From: an uncultured Faecalibacterium sp.
GTDB taxonomy: Bacteria; Bacillota; Clostridia; Oscillospirales; Ruminococcaceae
Length of the DNA stretch: 12,637 nt
Assembly: GCA_934526125.1 (NCBI GenBank)
Contig: CAKSZU010000064.1
Span: 1 to 12,637, forward strand
Reading direction: 5' to 3'
How positions within the stretch are numbered: the stretch's first letter is position 1; every line of letters starts with the position of its first letter. The translations under genes and the position numbers were made by a program. The notes under the pieces are model-generated. The model made no database searches, was not told where the DNA came from, and saw nothing but the letters and a program-made list of their open reading frames with translations. Of the stretch, positions 5,147 to 12,056 are shown piece by piece.

Positions 5147-7039
5147 ATGACCAAAAAGCAAAAGAAAACGCTTTATCGGATCATCGCATCGGTGATCCTG
5201 ATCCTCATCCTGAAACTGCTGCCCTCCTTCCCCACGCCGGTGGAACTGGTACTCTACTGCATCCCCTACCTTGTGGTGGGCTGGGATGTGCTGCGCAAGG
5301 CACTGAAGGGCATCAAGAACCGTCAGCCCTTTGACGAGTGCTTCCTGATGGCTGTTGCCACCGTGGGCGCCTTCGCCCTGGGCGACTATGTGGAGGGCTG
5401 CGCCGTCATCATCTTCTACCAGATCGGCGAGCTATTCCAGAGCGTGGCCGTGGGCAAGAGCCGCCAGAGCATTTCCAGCCTGATGGACATCCGCCCGGAC
5501 TACGCCAACATCGAGGGCGAGGACGGCAAGCTGGAGCAGGTGGACCCGGATGACGTGGAGATCGGCACCGTCATCGTGGTCCAGCCCGGCGAGCGCGTAC
5601 CCATCGACGGCGTGATCGTGGAGGGCACTTCCGCCCTGAACACCGCAGCCCTCACCGGCGAGAGCCTGCCCCGCGACGTGCAGGCCGGGGATGAGGTCAT
5701 CAGCGGCTGCGTGAACATGACCGGCCTGCTGAAGGTGAAGACCAGCAAGGAGTTCGGCGAGTCCACCGTCTCCAAGATCCTCGACCTCGTGGAAAATTCC
5801 AGCATGAAGAAGGCTCGTGCCGAGAACTTCATCACCCGGTTCGCCCGGGTGTACACCCCGGCCGTCTGCTACGGCGCACTGGCGCTGGCCTTTATCCCCC
5901 CCATCGTCCTGCTGCTGATGGGCCAGCCCGCCCGCTTCGGCGACTGGATCTACCGCGCCCTGACCTTCCTGGTCATCAGCTGCCCCTGCGCACTGGTCAT
6001 CTCCATCCCCCTGAGCTTCTTCGGCGGCATCGGCGGTGCATCCGCCTGCGGCATCCTGGTCAAGGGCTCCACCTATCTGGAAGAGCTGGCCCGTACCGGC
6101 GTTGTCGTCTTTGATAAGACCGGCACCCTGACCCAGGGCACCTTCAAGGTGGTGGGCGTCCACCCCGCCGAGGGCGTCACCGAGGACGAGCTGGTGGAGG
6201 CCGCGGCCCTGGCCGAGAGCTGGTCCAAGCACCCCATCTCCCTGAGCATCAAGAACGCCTATGGCAAGGAAATCGACGCCAGCCGCGTCACCGATGTGGA
6301 AGAGCTGGGCGGCCACGGCGTCACCGCCAAGGTGGACGGCAAGGCTGTTGCGGCCGGCAACGCCCGCCTGATGGCAAAGCTGGACCTCACCGCCCCCGAA
6401 GTCACCGAGCCGGGCACCATCGTCCATGTGGCCATCGAGGGCAAATACGCCGGTTACCTGCTGATCGCCGATGTGGTCAAGCCCCACAGCGCTGCGGCCA
6501 TCCAGGGCCTGAAGGCGGCCGGTGTCCGCAAGACCGTCATGCTGACCGGCGACGCCGAGCCTGTGGCCAAGGCCGTGGCAGCGCAGCTGGGTCTGGACGA
6601 GTACCATGCCGGTCTGCTGCCCGGCGATAAGGTGGACCAGATCGAAAAGCTCATCGCCGAGAAGCAGCCTAAAGAGAATCTGGCCTTCGTGGGCGACGGC
6701 ATCAACGATGCCCCCGTCCTGTCCCGGGCCGATGTGGGCATCGCCATGGGCGCTCTGGGCTCCGATGCCGCCATTGAGGCTGCGGACGTGGTCCTGATGG
6801 ACGACGACCCCGCCAAGATCGCTCTGGCCATGAAGATCGCCCGCCGCACCCTGCGCATCGTCTACCAGAACATCGTGTTCGCCCTGGCCATCAAGTTCGC
6901 CTGCCTGATCCTGGGTGCGCTGGGTCTGGCCTCCATGTGGACCGCCATCTTCGCCGATGTGGGCGTGATGGTCCTGGCCGTCCTCAACGCCACCCGCGCC
7001 CTCTACACGAAAGACCTTGTCAGGAAAGCCTCCCAGTGA
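5147..7039 (+). CDS. P1B-2-type Zn2+/Cd2+/Pb2+ exporting ATPase, lacking the N-terminal HMA domain
   Basis: A membrane pump of 630 residues that exports divalent soft metals using ATP. Motifs in order: actuator loop TGES (170-173), the metal-binding CPC in SCPCAL (279-281), phosphorylation site Asp323 in DKTGTLT, the SKHPIS nucleotide-binding motif (His362-Pro363), and the GDGINDAP hinge (516-523). Lys583 and Asp604, 21 residues apart in the last two membrane helices, match the conserved Lys/Asp pair of ZntA-type pumps, so Zn/Cd/Pb is favoured over copper. The protein starts directly with the first helix pair (IIASVILILILKLL); the HMA domain usually fused here is supplied by the separate gene upstream. 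The ATG at 5147 follows AAAAGGAG by eight bases. It is the third gene of the ArsR-controlled operon and is followed by a strong terminator. Confidence 0.95.
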   Translation: MTKKQKKTLYRIIASVILILILKLLPSFPTPVELVLYCIPYLVVGWDVLRKALKGIKNRQPFDECFLMAVATVGAFALGDYVEGCAVIIFYQIGELFQSVAVGKSRQSISSLMDIRPDYANIEGEDGKLEQVDPDDVEIGTVIVVQPGERVPIDGVIVEGTSALNTAALTGESLPRDVQAGDEVISGCVNMTGLLKVKTSKEFGESTVSKILDLVENSSMKKARAENFITRFARVYTPAVCYGALALAFIPPIVLLLMGQPARFGDWIYRALTFLVISCPCALVISIPLSFFGGIGGASACGILVKGSTYLEELARTGVVVFDKTGTLTQGTFKVVGVHPAEGVTEDELVEAAALAESWSKHPISLSIKNAYGKEIDASRVTDVEELGGHGVTAKVDGKAVAAGNARLMAKLDLTAPEVTEPGTIVHVAIEGKYAGYLLIADVVKPHSAAAIQGLKAAGVRKTVMLTGDAEPVAKAVAAQLGLDEYHAGLLPGDKVDQIEKLIAEKQPKENLAFVGDGINDAPVLSRADVGIAMGALGSDAAIEAADVVLMDDDPAKIALAMKIARRTLRIVYQNIVFALAIKFACLILGALGLASMWTAIFADVGVMVLAVLNATRALYTKDLVRKASQ

Positions 7040-7056
7040 TCGCTGCATAAAATACG

Positions 7057-7112
7057 AATGCCACCGGAGAAACAGGTTTGCTGCCTGCTGCTCCGGTGGC
7101 ATTTTTGTTTTT
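7057..7112 (+). terminator. Terminator of the metal efflux operon (convergent with lysR)
   Basis: A perfect 13-bp stem, AATGCCACCGGAG (7057-7069) with CTCCGGTGGCATT (7091-7103), is followed by TTTTGTTTTT-like sequence on the plus side. The 21-base loop contains a small CAGG/CCTG pairing. It sits between the convergent ATPase and LysR genes; the minus-strand flank (ATTCGTATTTT) is weaker but may also stop lysR. Confidence 0.85.
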
Positions 7113-7123
7113 GAAAAAGGAAT

Positions 7124-8089
7124 TCAGGCAGGCAGATGCACCTGTACAAAACGCTGCATCTCCGACTCCAGATTATTGACAAGGCTTCGGAAAGAAGGAT
7201 GCTGCTGAAAGGCCTGCACCGGGTAAAGTAACTGCAGTTCTGCCTCTACCCCCTTCTCCCGCAGAGGAACACAGACCAGCTCTCCGGTCTGCACACCGGA
7301 ATAGCGGTAGTGGGCCGGGGCAAAAGCAATAGCATAGGTGTCGGTATGCTGGCGGACCAGCTCTACCACGCTGTTCACGGTGCCGACTTCCACGATGTGC
7401 TTGTCCGTGATGGTCCGTACCAGATCCGGAAGAAATTGGTCGATGGCAGTCAGTGCGCTGTCCGACTGATTCATAGGTTCCAGTGTGTGATTGGGAAAGG
7501 CCAGATAGTATTTTTTCAAATCGCTGAAAGTAAGGCTCTCTCTCTGGGCCAGTGGACTGAGCCGGTTTACCAGGCAGCCATAGACACCACGGGCCAGTAC
7601 GACTTTCCGGTTGTTCAGGGCTTTCAGCTCCCGGCTGAGATCGACCTGAGGAGAACCGAGGGTGAGGATCAGGTGAGGTTTCTGTGCATCGGCGGAAAGA
7701 TATCGCTCAGGCTGCGCTTCAGTCCGGTAACTGACGGTCAACTCCGGGTAGCTCTCACGGAGACGAAGCAGAATGTCCGGCACAAGAAATCCTGCCAAAG
7801 AGATATGACTGTAAACGTCCACTTTTTTCAGGGAAGTGGCAGTGCCCAGTTCAAGCCAGCCGTTGTACAGGGCAATCACCTGCCGTGCCTGCGGCAGAAT
7901 GGTCTCGCCTGCGGTCGTTAACCGGATGCCGGAGCTTGTGCGGGTGAACAGCTGGACTCCCAGCTCCTGCTCCATGGACTGGAGGGATTTCGTCAGACTG
8001 GGCTGTGCCAGATAGAGTTTCTGGGCTGCGGCCCGGATGGAACCTGCCTCTGCTACAGCGATGAAATATTCGAGCGTTGTGATCTTCAT
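7124..8089 (-). CDS. LysR-family transcriptional regulator
   Basis: A regulator of 321 residues, a usual LysR length. The N-terminal winged helix-turn-helix (1-60) has the classical motif: TTLEYFIAVAEAGSIRAAAQ, LYLAQPSLTKSLQSMEQELG, and VQLFTRTSSGIRLTTAGE. The rest is a periplasmic-binding-protein-like effector domain (about 88-300) that would bind a small-molecule co-inducer. The start at 8087-8089 is preferred because it gives the canonical MK-x-TTLEYF beginning; the ATG six codons upstream has no ribosome site. It is transcribed away from the UROD-fold/lyase/transporter operon, the usual arrangement for a LysR activator and its target, and three dyads lie between them. The co-inducer is probably the substrate of that operon (inference). 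Confidence 0.93.
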   Translation of the reverse strand: MKITTLEYFIAVAEAGSIRAAAQKLYLAQPSLTKSLQSMEQELGVQLFTRTSSGIRLTTAGETILPQARQVIALYNGWLELGTATSLKKVDVYSHISLAGFLVPDILLRLRESYPELTVSYRTEAQPERYLSADAQKPHLILTLGSPQVDLSRELKALNNRKVVLARGVYGCLVNRLSPLAQRESLTFSDLKKYYLAFPNHTLEPMNQSDSALTAIDQFLPDLVRTITDKHIVEVGTVNSVVELVRQHTDTYAIAFAPAHYRYSGVQTGELVCVPLREKGVEAELQLLYPVQAFQQHPSFRSLVNNLESEMQRFVQVHLPA

Positions 8090-8124
8090 ATAAAAAATGC
8101 CTGCCATTCTGTGCTTATTGCGGC

Positions 8125-8149
8125 GGGATATTGCTTTTTTTCATATCCC
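8125..8149. promoter_or_regulatory. Probable LysR recognition site, GGGATAT-N11-ATATCCC
   Basis: A perfect 7-bp dyad with an 11-base spacer gives the T-N11-A core (T8131, A8143) expected for LysR-type binding. If the operon starts near 8204 from a CATAAT -10 at 8192-8197, the site is centred at about -67, the usual place for the LysR recognition site. Confidence 0.65.
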
Positions 8150-8163
8150 ACGAAAATTTATGT

Positions 8164-8191
8164 ATTATACAAATGTTCCGCATTATGTTAA
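8164..8191 (-). promoter_or_regulatory. Promoter of lysR
   Basis: On the minus strand -35 TTAACA (8186-8191), a 16-base spacer and a perfect -10 TATAAT (8164-8169). It overlaps the 16-base palindrome at 8182-8197, which allows autoregulation. Confidence 0.65.
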
Positions 8192-8197
8192 CATAAT
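8182..8197. promoter_or_regulatory. Perfect 16-bp palindrome in the divergent promoter region
   Basis: ATTATGTT followed by AACATAAT is fully self-complementary and also fits T-N11-A. It covers the lysR -35 and a possible -10 (CATAAT, 8192-8197) of the plus-strand operon, so a protein bound here would touch both promoters. Confidence 0.65.
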
Positions 8198-8209
8198 TAC
8201 AGCAGATAA

Positions 8210-8233
8210 GTCAACCCGTGACGGATGGTTGAC
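8210..8233 (+). promoter_or_regulatory. Third dyad, GTCAACC-N10-GGTTGAC, in the operon leader
   Basis: A perfect 7-bp inverted repeat with a 10-base spacer lies 43 bases before the UROD-fold start codon. It could be an operator or an RNA hairpin near the 5' end of the transcript. Confidence 0.5.
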
Positions 8234-8276
8234 AAAAACAACCCTGCAGCACAGAATGAAAAGGAGTGTATTGAAA

Positions 8277-9290
8277 ATGACGAAGCGCGAAAGATTCCTG
8301 AAGGTATTGGCAAATGAACCTGTGGATCGTGTTCCTGTGGCATTCTTCCATCACTTTACCGGTCCCTCCGACTGGAACATGGGTCTGGAGAACCCGGAGG
8401 CATTTGAGCGCAACATCGAGGGTCACCGCCCGGCACTGGAGAAGTTCGATCCGGATATCATCAAGATCATGAACGACACCCTGATGATGATGCCGATGGA
8501 TGTTTCGTTTGTGGAGACCGCAGAGGATCTGAAGAAAATTCAGCCTATGTCCATGGACTGCGAGTATGTCAAGAAACAGATCGAGCTGACCAAGCGTGTG
8601 GTCGAGATCTACAAGGGCCACGACGCTCCCCTGCTGGTCACCAGCTTCTCCGCCGCCTGGCTGCTGCGCAACGCTTTTACCGTGGACCTGCCCGTGGCCG
8701 GTGCCGATGAACATATCATGAAGAAGCTGATGGCCGAGGATCCCCAGGCCATTGCCGACTGCCTGATGACCATCAGCAAGGGCATCGTGGAGCTGAACAA
8801 GATCCTGCTGACGGAGTGCGGTGCGGACGGCATCTACTTCAGCTGCGCCAATCAGGCAGGCTTCTTCCCCCGTGAGTTCCACCAGAAGTACGTGGCTCCC
8901 AGCGAGAAGTACGTGCTGGAGGAGGCCAAGAAGATCCGCGACATGAACGTTCTGCATATCTGCGGCTACCACGGCCACGGCAATGACCTGACCCTGTACA
9001 CTGACTACGATGCAGCGGCCTACAGTGTGGCAGTCAACGCCGAGGGCACTACTATGGGCGATGCCAAGAAGCTGTTCGGCGGCAAGCCGGTCATCGGCGG
9101 ATTCACTCAGGACGGCGTGATTTATACTGGCACCCGGGAAGAAGTCAAAAAGGCGACCTGGGATATCCTGGACAACGCAGGACAGGTGGGCGTGATCATT
9201 GGTGCAGACTGCACGGTGCCGAACGATATCGATGATGACCGCTTCAACTGGGTGCGTGACGCTGCAGCGGAGTACGCAGCACAGCACTGA
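8277..9290 (+). CDS. UROD-fold protein, probably MtaA/CmuA-like methyltransferase rather than HemE
   Basis: A cytoplasmic TIM-barrel protein of 337 residues, full length for the family. The N-terminus has the family pattern RERFLKVLANEPVDRVPV. His227-x-Cys229 (HICG) and Cys312 (GADC) match the H-x-C...C zinc ligand set of corrinoid methyltransferases such as MtaA/MtbA, which move a methyl group from a corrinoid protein to a thiol or other acceptor. True uroporphyrinogen decarboxylase lacks this set, and no other haem gene is nearby. No corrinoid-binding protein is encoded in the window, so the methyl donor is open. The ATG at 8277 follows AAAAGGAG by ten bases; an in-frame TTG two codons earlier is too close to the site. 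It is the first gene of the operon divergent from lysR, 59 bases before the lyase gene. Family is sure; reaction is inference. Confidence 0.82.
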   Translation: MTKRERFLKVLANEPVDRVPVAFFHHFTGPSDWNMGLENPEAFERNIEGHRPALEKFDPDIIKIMNDTLMMMPMDVSFVETAEDLKKIQPMSMDCEYVKKQIELTKRVVEIYKGHDAPLLVTSFSAAWLLRNAFTVDLPVAGADEHIMKKLMAEDPQAIADCLMTISKGIVELNKILLTECGADGIYFSCANQAGFFPREFHQKYVAPSEKYVLEEAKKIRDMNVLHICGYHGHGNDLTLYTDYDAAAYSVAVNAEGTTMGDAKKLFGGKPVIGGFTQDGVIYTGTREEVKKATWDILDNAGQVGVIIGADCTVPNDIDDDRFNWVRDAAAEYAAQH

Positions 9291-9349
9291 GCCCCCGCTC
9301 TGCCTGCGGGAGCAATAAAACTGTGAAATATGTCGCAGGAGGAAGATCC

Positions 9350-10624
9350 ATGACACAGGAACAATATCAGAACTATATTAAGATCCTCCGCTCGGAACTG
9401 ATCCCGGCAATGGGGTGTACTGAGCCCATCGCGGTGGCTTTTGCGGCAGCCAAAGCCCGGGAAGTGTTGGGTTGTATGCCAGAAGCCATGGTGGCGCGAT
9501 GCAGCGGAAACATCATTAAAAATGTGAAAAGTGTGATCGTGCCAAACTCCGGAAATGAACGGGGTGTTGAGGCTGCTGCTGTGCTGGGTGCCGTAGCCGG
9601 ACAGGCCGATCTGGGACTGCAGGTCATCAGTCAGGTGACCCCGGAGCAGATCGCCCGCACCAAGGAGCTGCTGGCGCAGAAGATCTGCCGCTGCGAGCTG
9701 GAAGAAGGCGAGGGAAACCTCTACATTCTGATCACTGTGACGGCAGGCGATCAGAGCGCAGCTGTGGAAGTGCGCACCAAACACGACCATATCTCCCGGA
9801 TCGTGAGGAACGGCGAGGTCCTGTTCGAGCAGCCGGATCTGCAGGTGGAGATCAGCGGAGATAAGAGCCAGCTGAATCTGAAGGATATCCTGGAGTTTGC
9901 GAACACGGTGGATCTGGAGGACGTGCGTGAACTGCTGGAAACGCAGATCAGCTACAACACTGCCATTGCAGAAGAGGGTCTGAACAATTTCTGGGGTGCC
10001 AGTGTGGGCCGCACCATTCTGGATGCGGAGTCCGGCAGTACCCTGCAGCGGGCCCGTGCAGCGGCCGCCGCCGGAAGCGATGCACGGATGAACGGCTGCG
10101 CTCTGCCGGTGGTCATCAATTCCGGCAGCGGCAATCAGGGGATCACCTGCTGTATGCCCATCGTAGTCTATGCCCGGGATCTGGGCTGCAGCCATGAGCA
10201 GCTGCTGCGCGCATTGACCCTCTCTAATCTGATCTCCATCCACCAGAAACGGTTCATCGGGAACTTGTCAGCCTACTGCGGCGCGGTTTCGGCCGGTACA
10301 GCGGCTGCCTGCGGCATTGCATATCTGCAAGGCGCGGATTACGATGTAATTGGTACCACCATCGTCAATGCGGTGGGAACCACCGGCGGAATTATCTGTG
10401 ACGGTGCAAAATCTTCCTGCGCCTCCAAGATCTCGGCCTCGGTAGAGGCTGGCGTACTGGGTTACGAGATGGCCCGCCGTGGACGCAAGTTCCAGTTTGG
10501 CGAGGGTATCGTTTCCGGCGACTATGAGCAGACCATCCGGAATATCGGCTGTGTGGGCCGGGATGGAATGCGCGACACGGATGTGACGATCCTGAATCTG
10601 ATGATCCAGGACACTGCCAAGTAA
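9350..10624 (+). CDS. Fe-S L-cysteine desulfidase / serine dehydratase-alpha-like lyase (UPF0597, CyuA-like)
   Basis: A cytoplasmic 424-residue enzyme of the UPF0597 (YhaM/CyuA) family, related to the alpha chain of iron-sulfur L-serine dehydratase. Members break L-cysteine to pyruvate, sulfide and ammonia; related proteins eliminate water from serine. Visible signatures are MGCTEPIAVAFA with Cys23, SGNIIKNVKSVIVPN, VINSGSGNQGITCCMPI, NLSAYCGAVSAGTAAACG with Cys310, and GGIICDGAKSSCASKIS with Cys350 and Cys357. Cys23, 310, 350 and 357 are the likely ligands and base of a [4Fe-4S] cluster. The ATG at 9350 follows GGAGGA by seven bases; an upstream in-frame ATG at 9323 lacks this. It lies between the UROD-fold gene and a YkvI-like transporter, much as E. 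coli pairs its desulfidase CyuA with a permease. The true substrate here could be another thiol, hydroxyl or methylthio amino acid. Confidence 0.86.
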   Translation: MTQEQYQNYIKILRSELIPAMGCTEPIAVAFAAAKAREVLGCMPEAMVARCSGNIIKNVKSVIVPNSGNERGVEAAAVLGAVAGQADLGLQVISQVTPEQIARTKELLAQKICRCELEEGEGNLYILITVTAGDQSAAVEVRTKHDHISRIVRNGEVLFEQPDLQVEISGDKSQLNLKDILEFANTVDLEDVRELLETQISYNTAIAEEGLNNFWGASVGRTILDAESGSTLQRARAAAAAGSDARMNGCALPVVINSGSGNQGITCCMPIVVYARDLGCSHEQLLRALTLSNLISIHQKRFIGNLSAYCGAVSAGTAAACGIAYLQGADYDVIGTTIVNAVGTTGGIICDGAKSSCASKISASVEAGVLGYEMARRGRKFQFGEGIVSGDYEQTIRNIGCVGRDGMRDTDVTILNLMIQDTAK

Positions 10625-10644
10625 GACGTTTGCGGAAGCGTCTT
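10623..10644 (+). promoter_or_regulatory. Hairpin after the lyase stop codon
   Basis: AAGACGTTT-GCGG-AAGCGTCTT, a 9-bp stem including one G-U pair, starts inside the lyase stop codon and is followed by TCCCCTTTT. It may be a weak terminator or an RNA-end stabiliser between the lyase and the transporter. Confidence 0.45.
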
Positions 10645-10669
10645 TCCCCTTTTGCCCCTGAAAAGGATC

Positions 10670-10700
10670 TTCCCGGCCCGGTGAGAGAGCGGGTCGGGAA
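10670..10700 (+). promoter_or_regulatory. Stable hairpin abutting the transporter ribosome site
   Basis: TTCCCGGCCCG (10670-10680) pairs with CGGGTCGGGAA (10690-10700) over 11 bp with one G-U, with a 9-base purine loop. The AAAGGAG ribosome site of the transporter begins four bases later. It could tune translation or protect the transporter mRNA after processing. Confidence 0.55.
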
Positions 10701-10718
10701 ATGAAAGGAGTTTTTTCC

Positions 10719-11915
10719 ATGGAAGAAAAAAAGAAACGGAGCTTTTGGGAAAGCTTCAAGATCTGGTTTGGTCTGGGCGCACTGATGTTTGGCACCTACT
10801 GCGGTGCAAATATGGCGTCCGGCGTGTATGCAACTACTTATATGGTTACCTTTGGCGGCGGCTGGATGTGGGTCTGCCTGGCGATCTTTATTGCCTTTAT
10901 GGCCTTCTTCTGCGCTGTGTCCCTGAACTTTATCCGGGCGTATAAGGTGGATAACTACAATTCCTACTATCTGGCCCTGTGGGGCGCCGACAAGCCGGGC
11001 ACCAACCCTGTAGTCAAGGTGATCGTCAGTATCTTCTTTGATGTATACACTACCCTGATGGGTGTTGTTACTGTGGCGGCTACCATTGCCTTGTTTGCCA
11101 ACCTGATGGAATCGCTGTTCAACATCCCCATCGGCGTCGGCAGCATCATCGCGGTGGTCATGTTCACTCTGCTGTCCATGTACGGAGCTGCATTCCTGCG
11201 GAAGTTCAACACCGTGATGACGATCTCCCTGATTGCTGCACTGGCCGCGATCCTGATTTTCGTCATCGCCATGCGCGGGGATGTGCTGGCCCAGAGGATG
11301 TTTGACTTTGAGGGCGGCATGAACTGGAGCGGAAAGACCCTGGCCTCCCACTTCGGGATGCTGGTTTCCTACTGCTTTACCACCGCCAGCTGGGGCGGCT
11401 CCCTGAGCAACTATGCCGAGAATATCCATACCAAGAAAGATGCTATCGGCAGCGGCATCCTGATCGGTGTCATGGTGGCAAGTCTGTTCTTTGTCACAAG
11501 CCTGATCGTGCTTCCCTTCCTTCCGGATGCCTTTGTGGCAACTCCTATCCTTTCCATCTGCAAAGAGTATATGCCCGGTGTGATGACTGCCATTTACTGG
11601 CTGGTCGTGATGCTGTCGGTCATCTCCACTGGCCCGACCTTCATCTTCAACACTTCCAACCGCTTTGTCAAGGTCTGGAAGACTGAGAAGGTGCCCCAGC
11701 GGGTCAAGCTGTTCGTCATTGCACTGGCCTTCCTGCTGCTCTGTCTGGCACTTTCCAAGATTGGCCTGATCGCGATCTGCCAGAAGGGTTACACCGCACT
11801 GGGCAATGTGGCGATCTTCGCTATCGCAGCGCCTCTGTTCGTCTCCATTATCCGCGTCCGCAAAAAGGACAAGGCCGATGCTGAAGCTGCTGCCGCTCAG
11901 AAAAGCGAGCAGTGA
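10719..11915 (+). CDS. YkvI-like membrane transporter (APC superfamily)
   Basis: An integral membrane protein of 398 residues with about ten hydrophobic segments. The first carries GTYCGANMASG (residues 25-35), which resembles the GAGFASG break in the first helix of YkvI/LeuT-fold transporters where substrate and Na+ bind. The C-terminus is a charged, Ala-rich tail (KKDKADAEAAAAQKSEQ). Best match by eye is the uncharacterised YkvI family; a HAAAP-type amino acid permease is an alternative. As the last gene of the LysR-controlled operon it would import the substrate of the lyase, probably an amino acid. The ATG at 10719 follows AAAGGAG by eight bases. The 94-base gap from the lyase holds two hairpins, so expression may differ from the upstream genes. 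A 17-bp hairpin ends the unit. Confidence 0.75.
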   Translation: MEEKKKRSFWESFKIWFGLGALMFGTYCGANMASGVYATTYMVTFGGGWMWVCLAIFIAFMAFFCAVSLNFIRAYKVDNYNSYYLALWGADKPGTNPVVKVIVSIFFDVYTTLMGVVTVAATIALFANLMESLFNIPIGVGSIIAVVMFTLLSMYGAAFLRKFNTVMTISLIAALAAILIFVIAMRGDVLAQRMFDFEGGMNWSGKTLASHFGMLVSYCFTTASWGGSLSNYAENIHTKKDAIGSGILIGVMVASLFFVTSLIVLPFLPDAFVATPILSICKEYMPGVMTAIYWLVVMLSVISTGPTFIFNTSNRFVKVWKTEKVPQRVKLFVIALAFLLLCLALSKIGLIAICQKGYTALGNVAIFAIAAPLFVSIIRVRKKDKADAEAAAAQKSEQ

Positions 11916-11967
11916 TCCCATAAGACATTCCCATACCCATTCCTGATACTTCATCCAGAACCTCAGA

Positions 11968-12005
11968 AGCAGGAGCCCCCGCCGATTCCGGCGGGGGCTC
12001 CTGCT
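11968..12005 (+). terminator. Strong hairpin at the end of the LysR-linked operon
   Basis: A perfect 17-bp GC-rich stem (AGCAGGAGCCCCCGCCG, 11968-11984, with its complement at 11989-12005) and a 4-base loop. The following bases (CTTGCAAT) lack a real T-run, so it may rely on stem strength or mark the transcript end. Right after it the next promoter begins. Confidence 0.7.
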
Positions 12006-12006
12006 C

Positions 12007-12034
12007 TTGCAATCTGCGGCAAATCTGTTATACT
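12007..12034 (+). promoter_or_regulatory. Extended -10 promoter of the azlC-like gene
   Basis: TTGCAA (12007-12012), a 16-base spacer and TGT-TATACT (extended -10, hexamer 12029-12034), 22 bases before the ATG. The short leader carries the AGGGGG ribosome site. Confidence 0.7.
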
Positions 12035-12056
12035 ACTAATCCAGGGGGTTAGTGTA

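Noticed and set aside
5432..7102. 556-codon open frame opposite the P1B ATPase
   Set aside because: Antisense shadow of a gene with all its catalytic motifs intact; the product is H, G, D, Q rich without a fold or ribosome site.
8229..8257. TTGACA (8229-8234) with CAGAAT (8252-8257) as the operon promoter
   Set aside because: Transcription would start inside the ribosome binding site, leaving almost no leader. The TTGACA is better explained as one arm of the third dyad.
8211..9356. 381-codon minus-strand frame opposite the UROD-fold gene
   Set aside because: Shadow frame: the plus-strand gene has family motifs, a ribosome site and operon context.
10392..11954. 520-codon minus-strand frame opposite the lyase end and the transporter
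   Set aside because: His/Asp/Gln-rich shadow of membrane protein codons; no recognisable domain.
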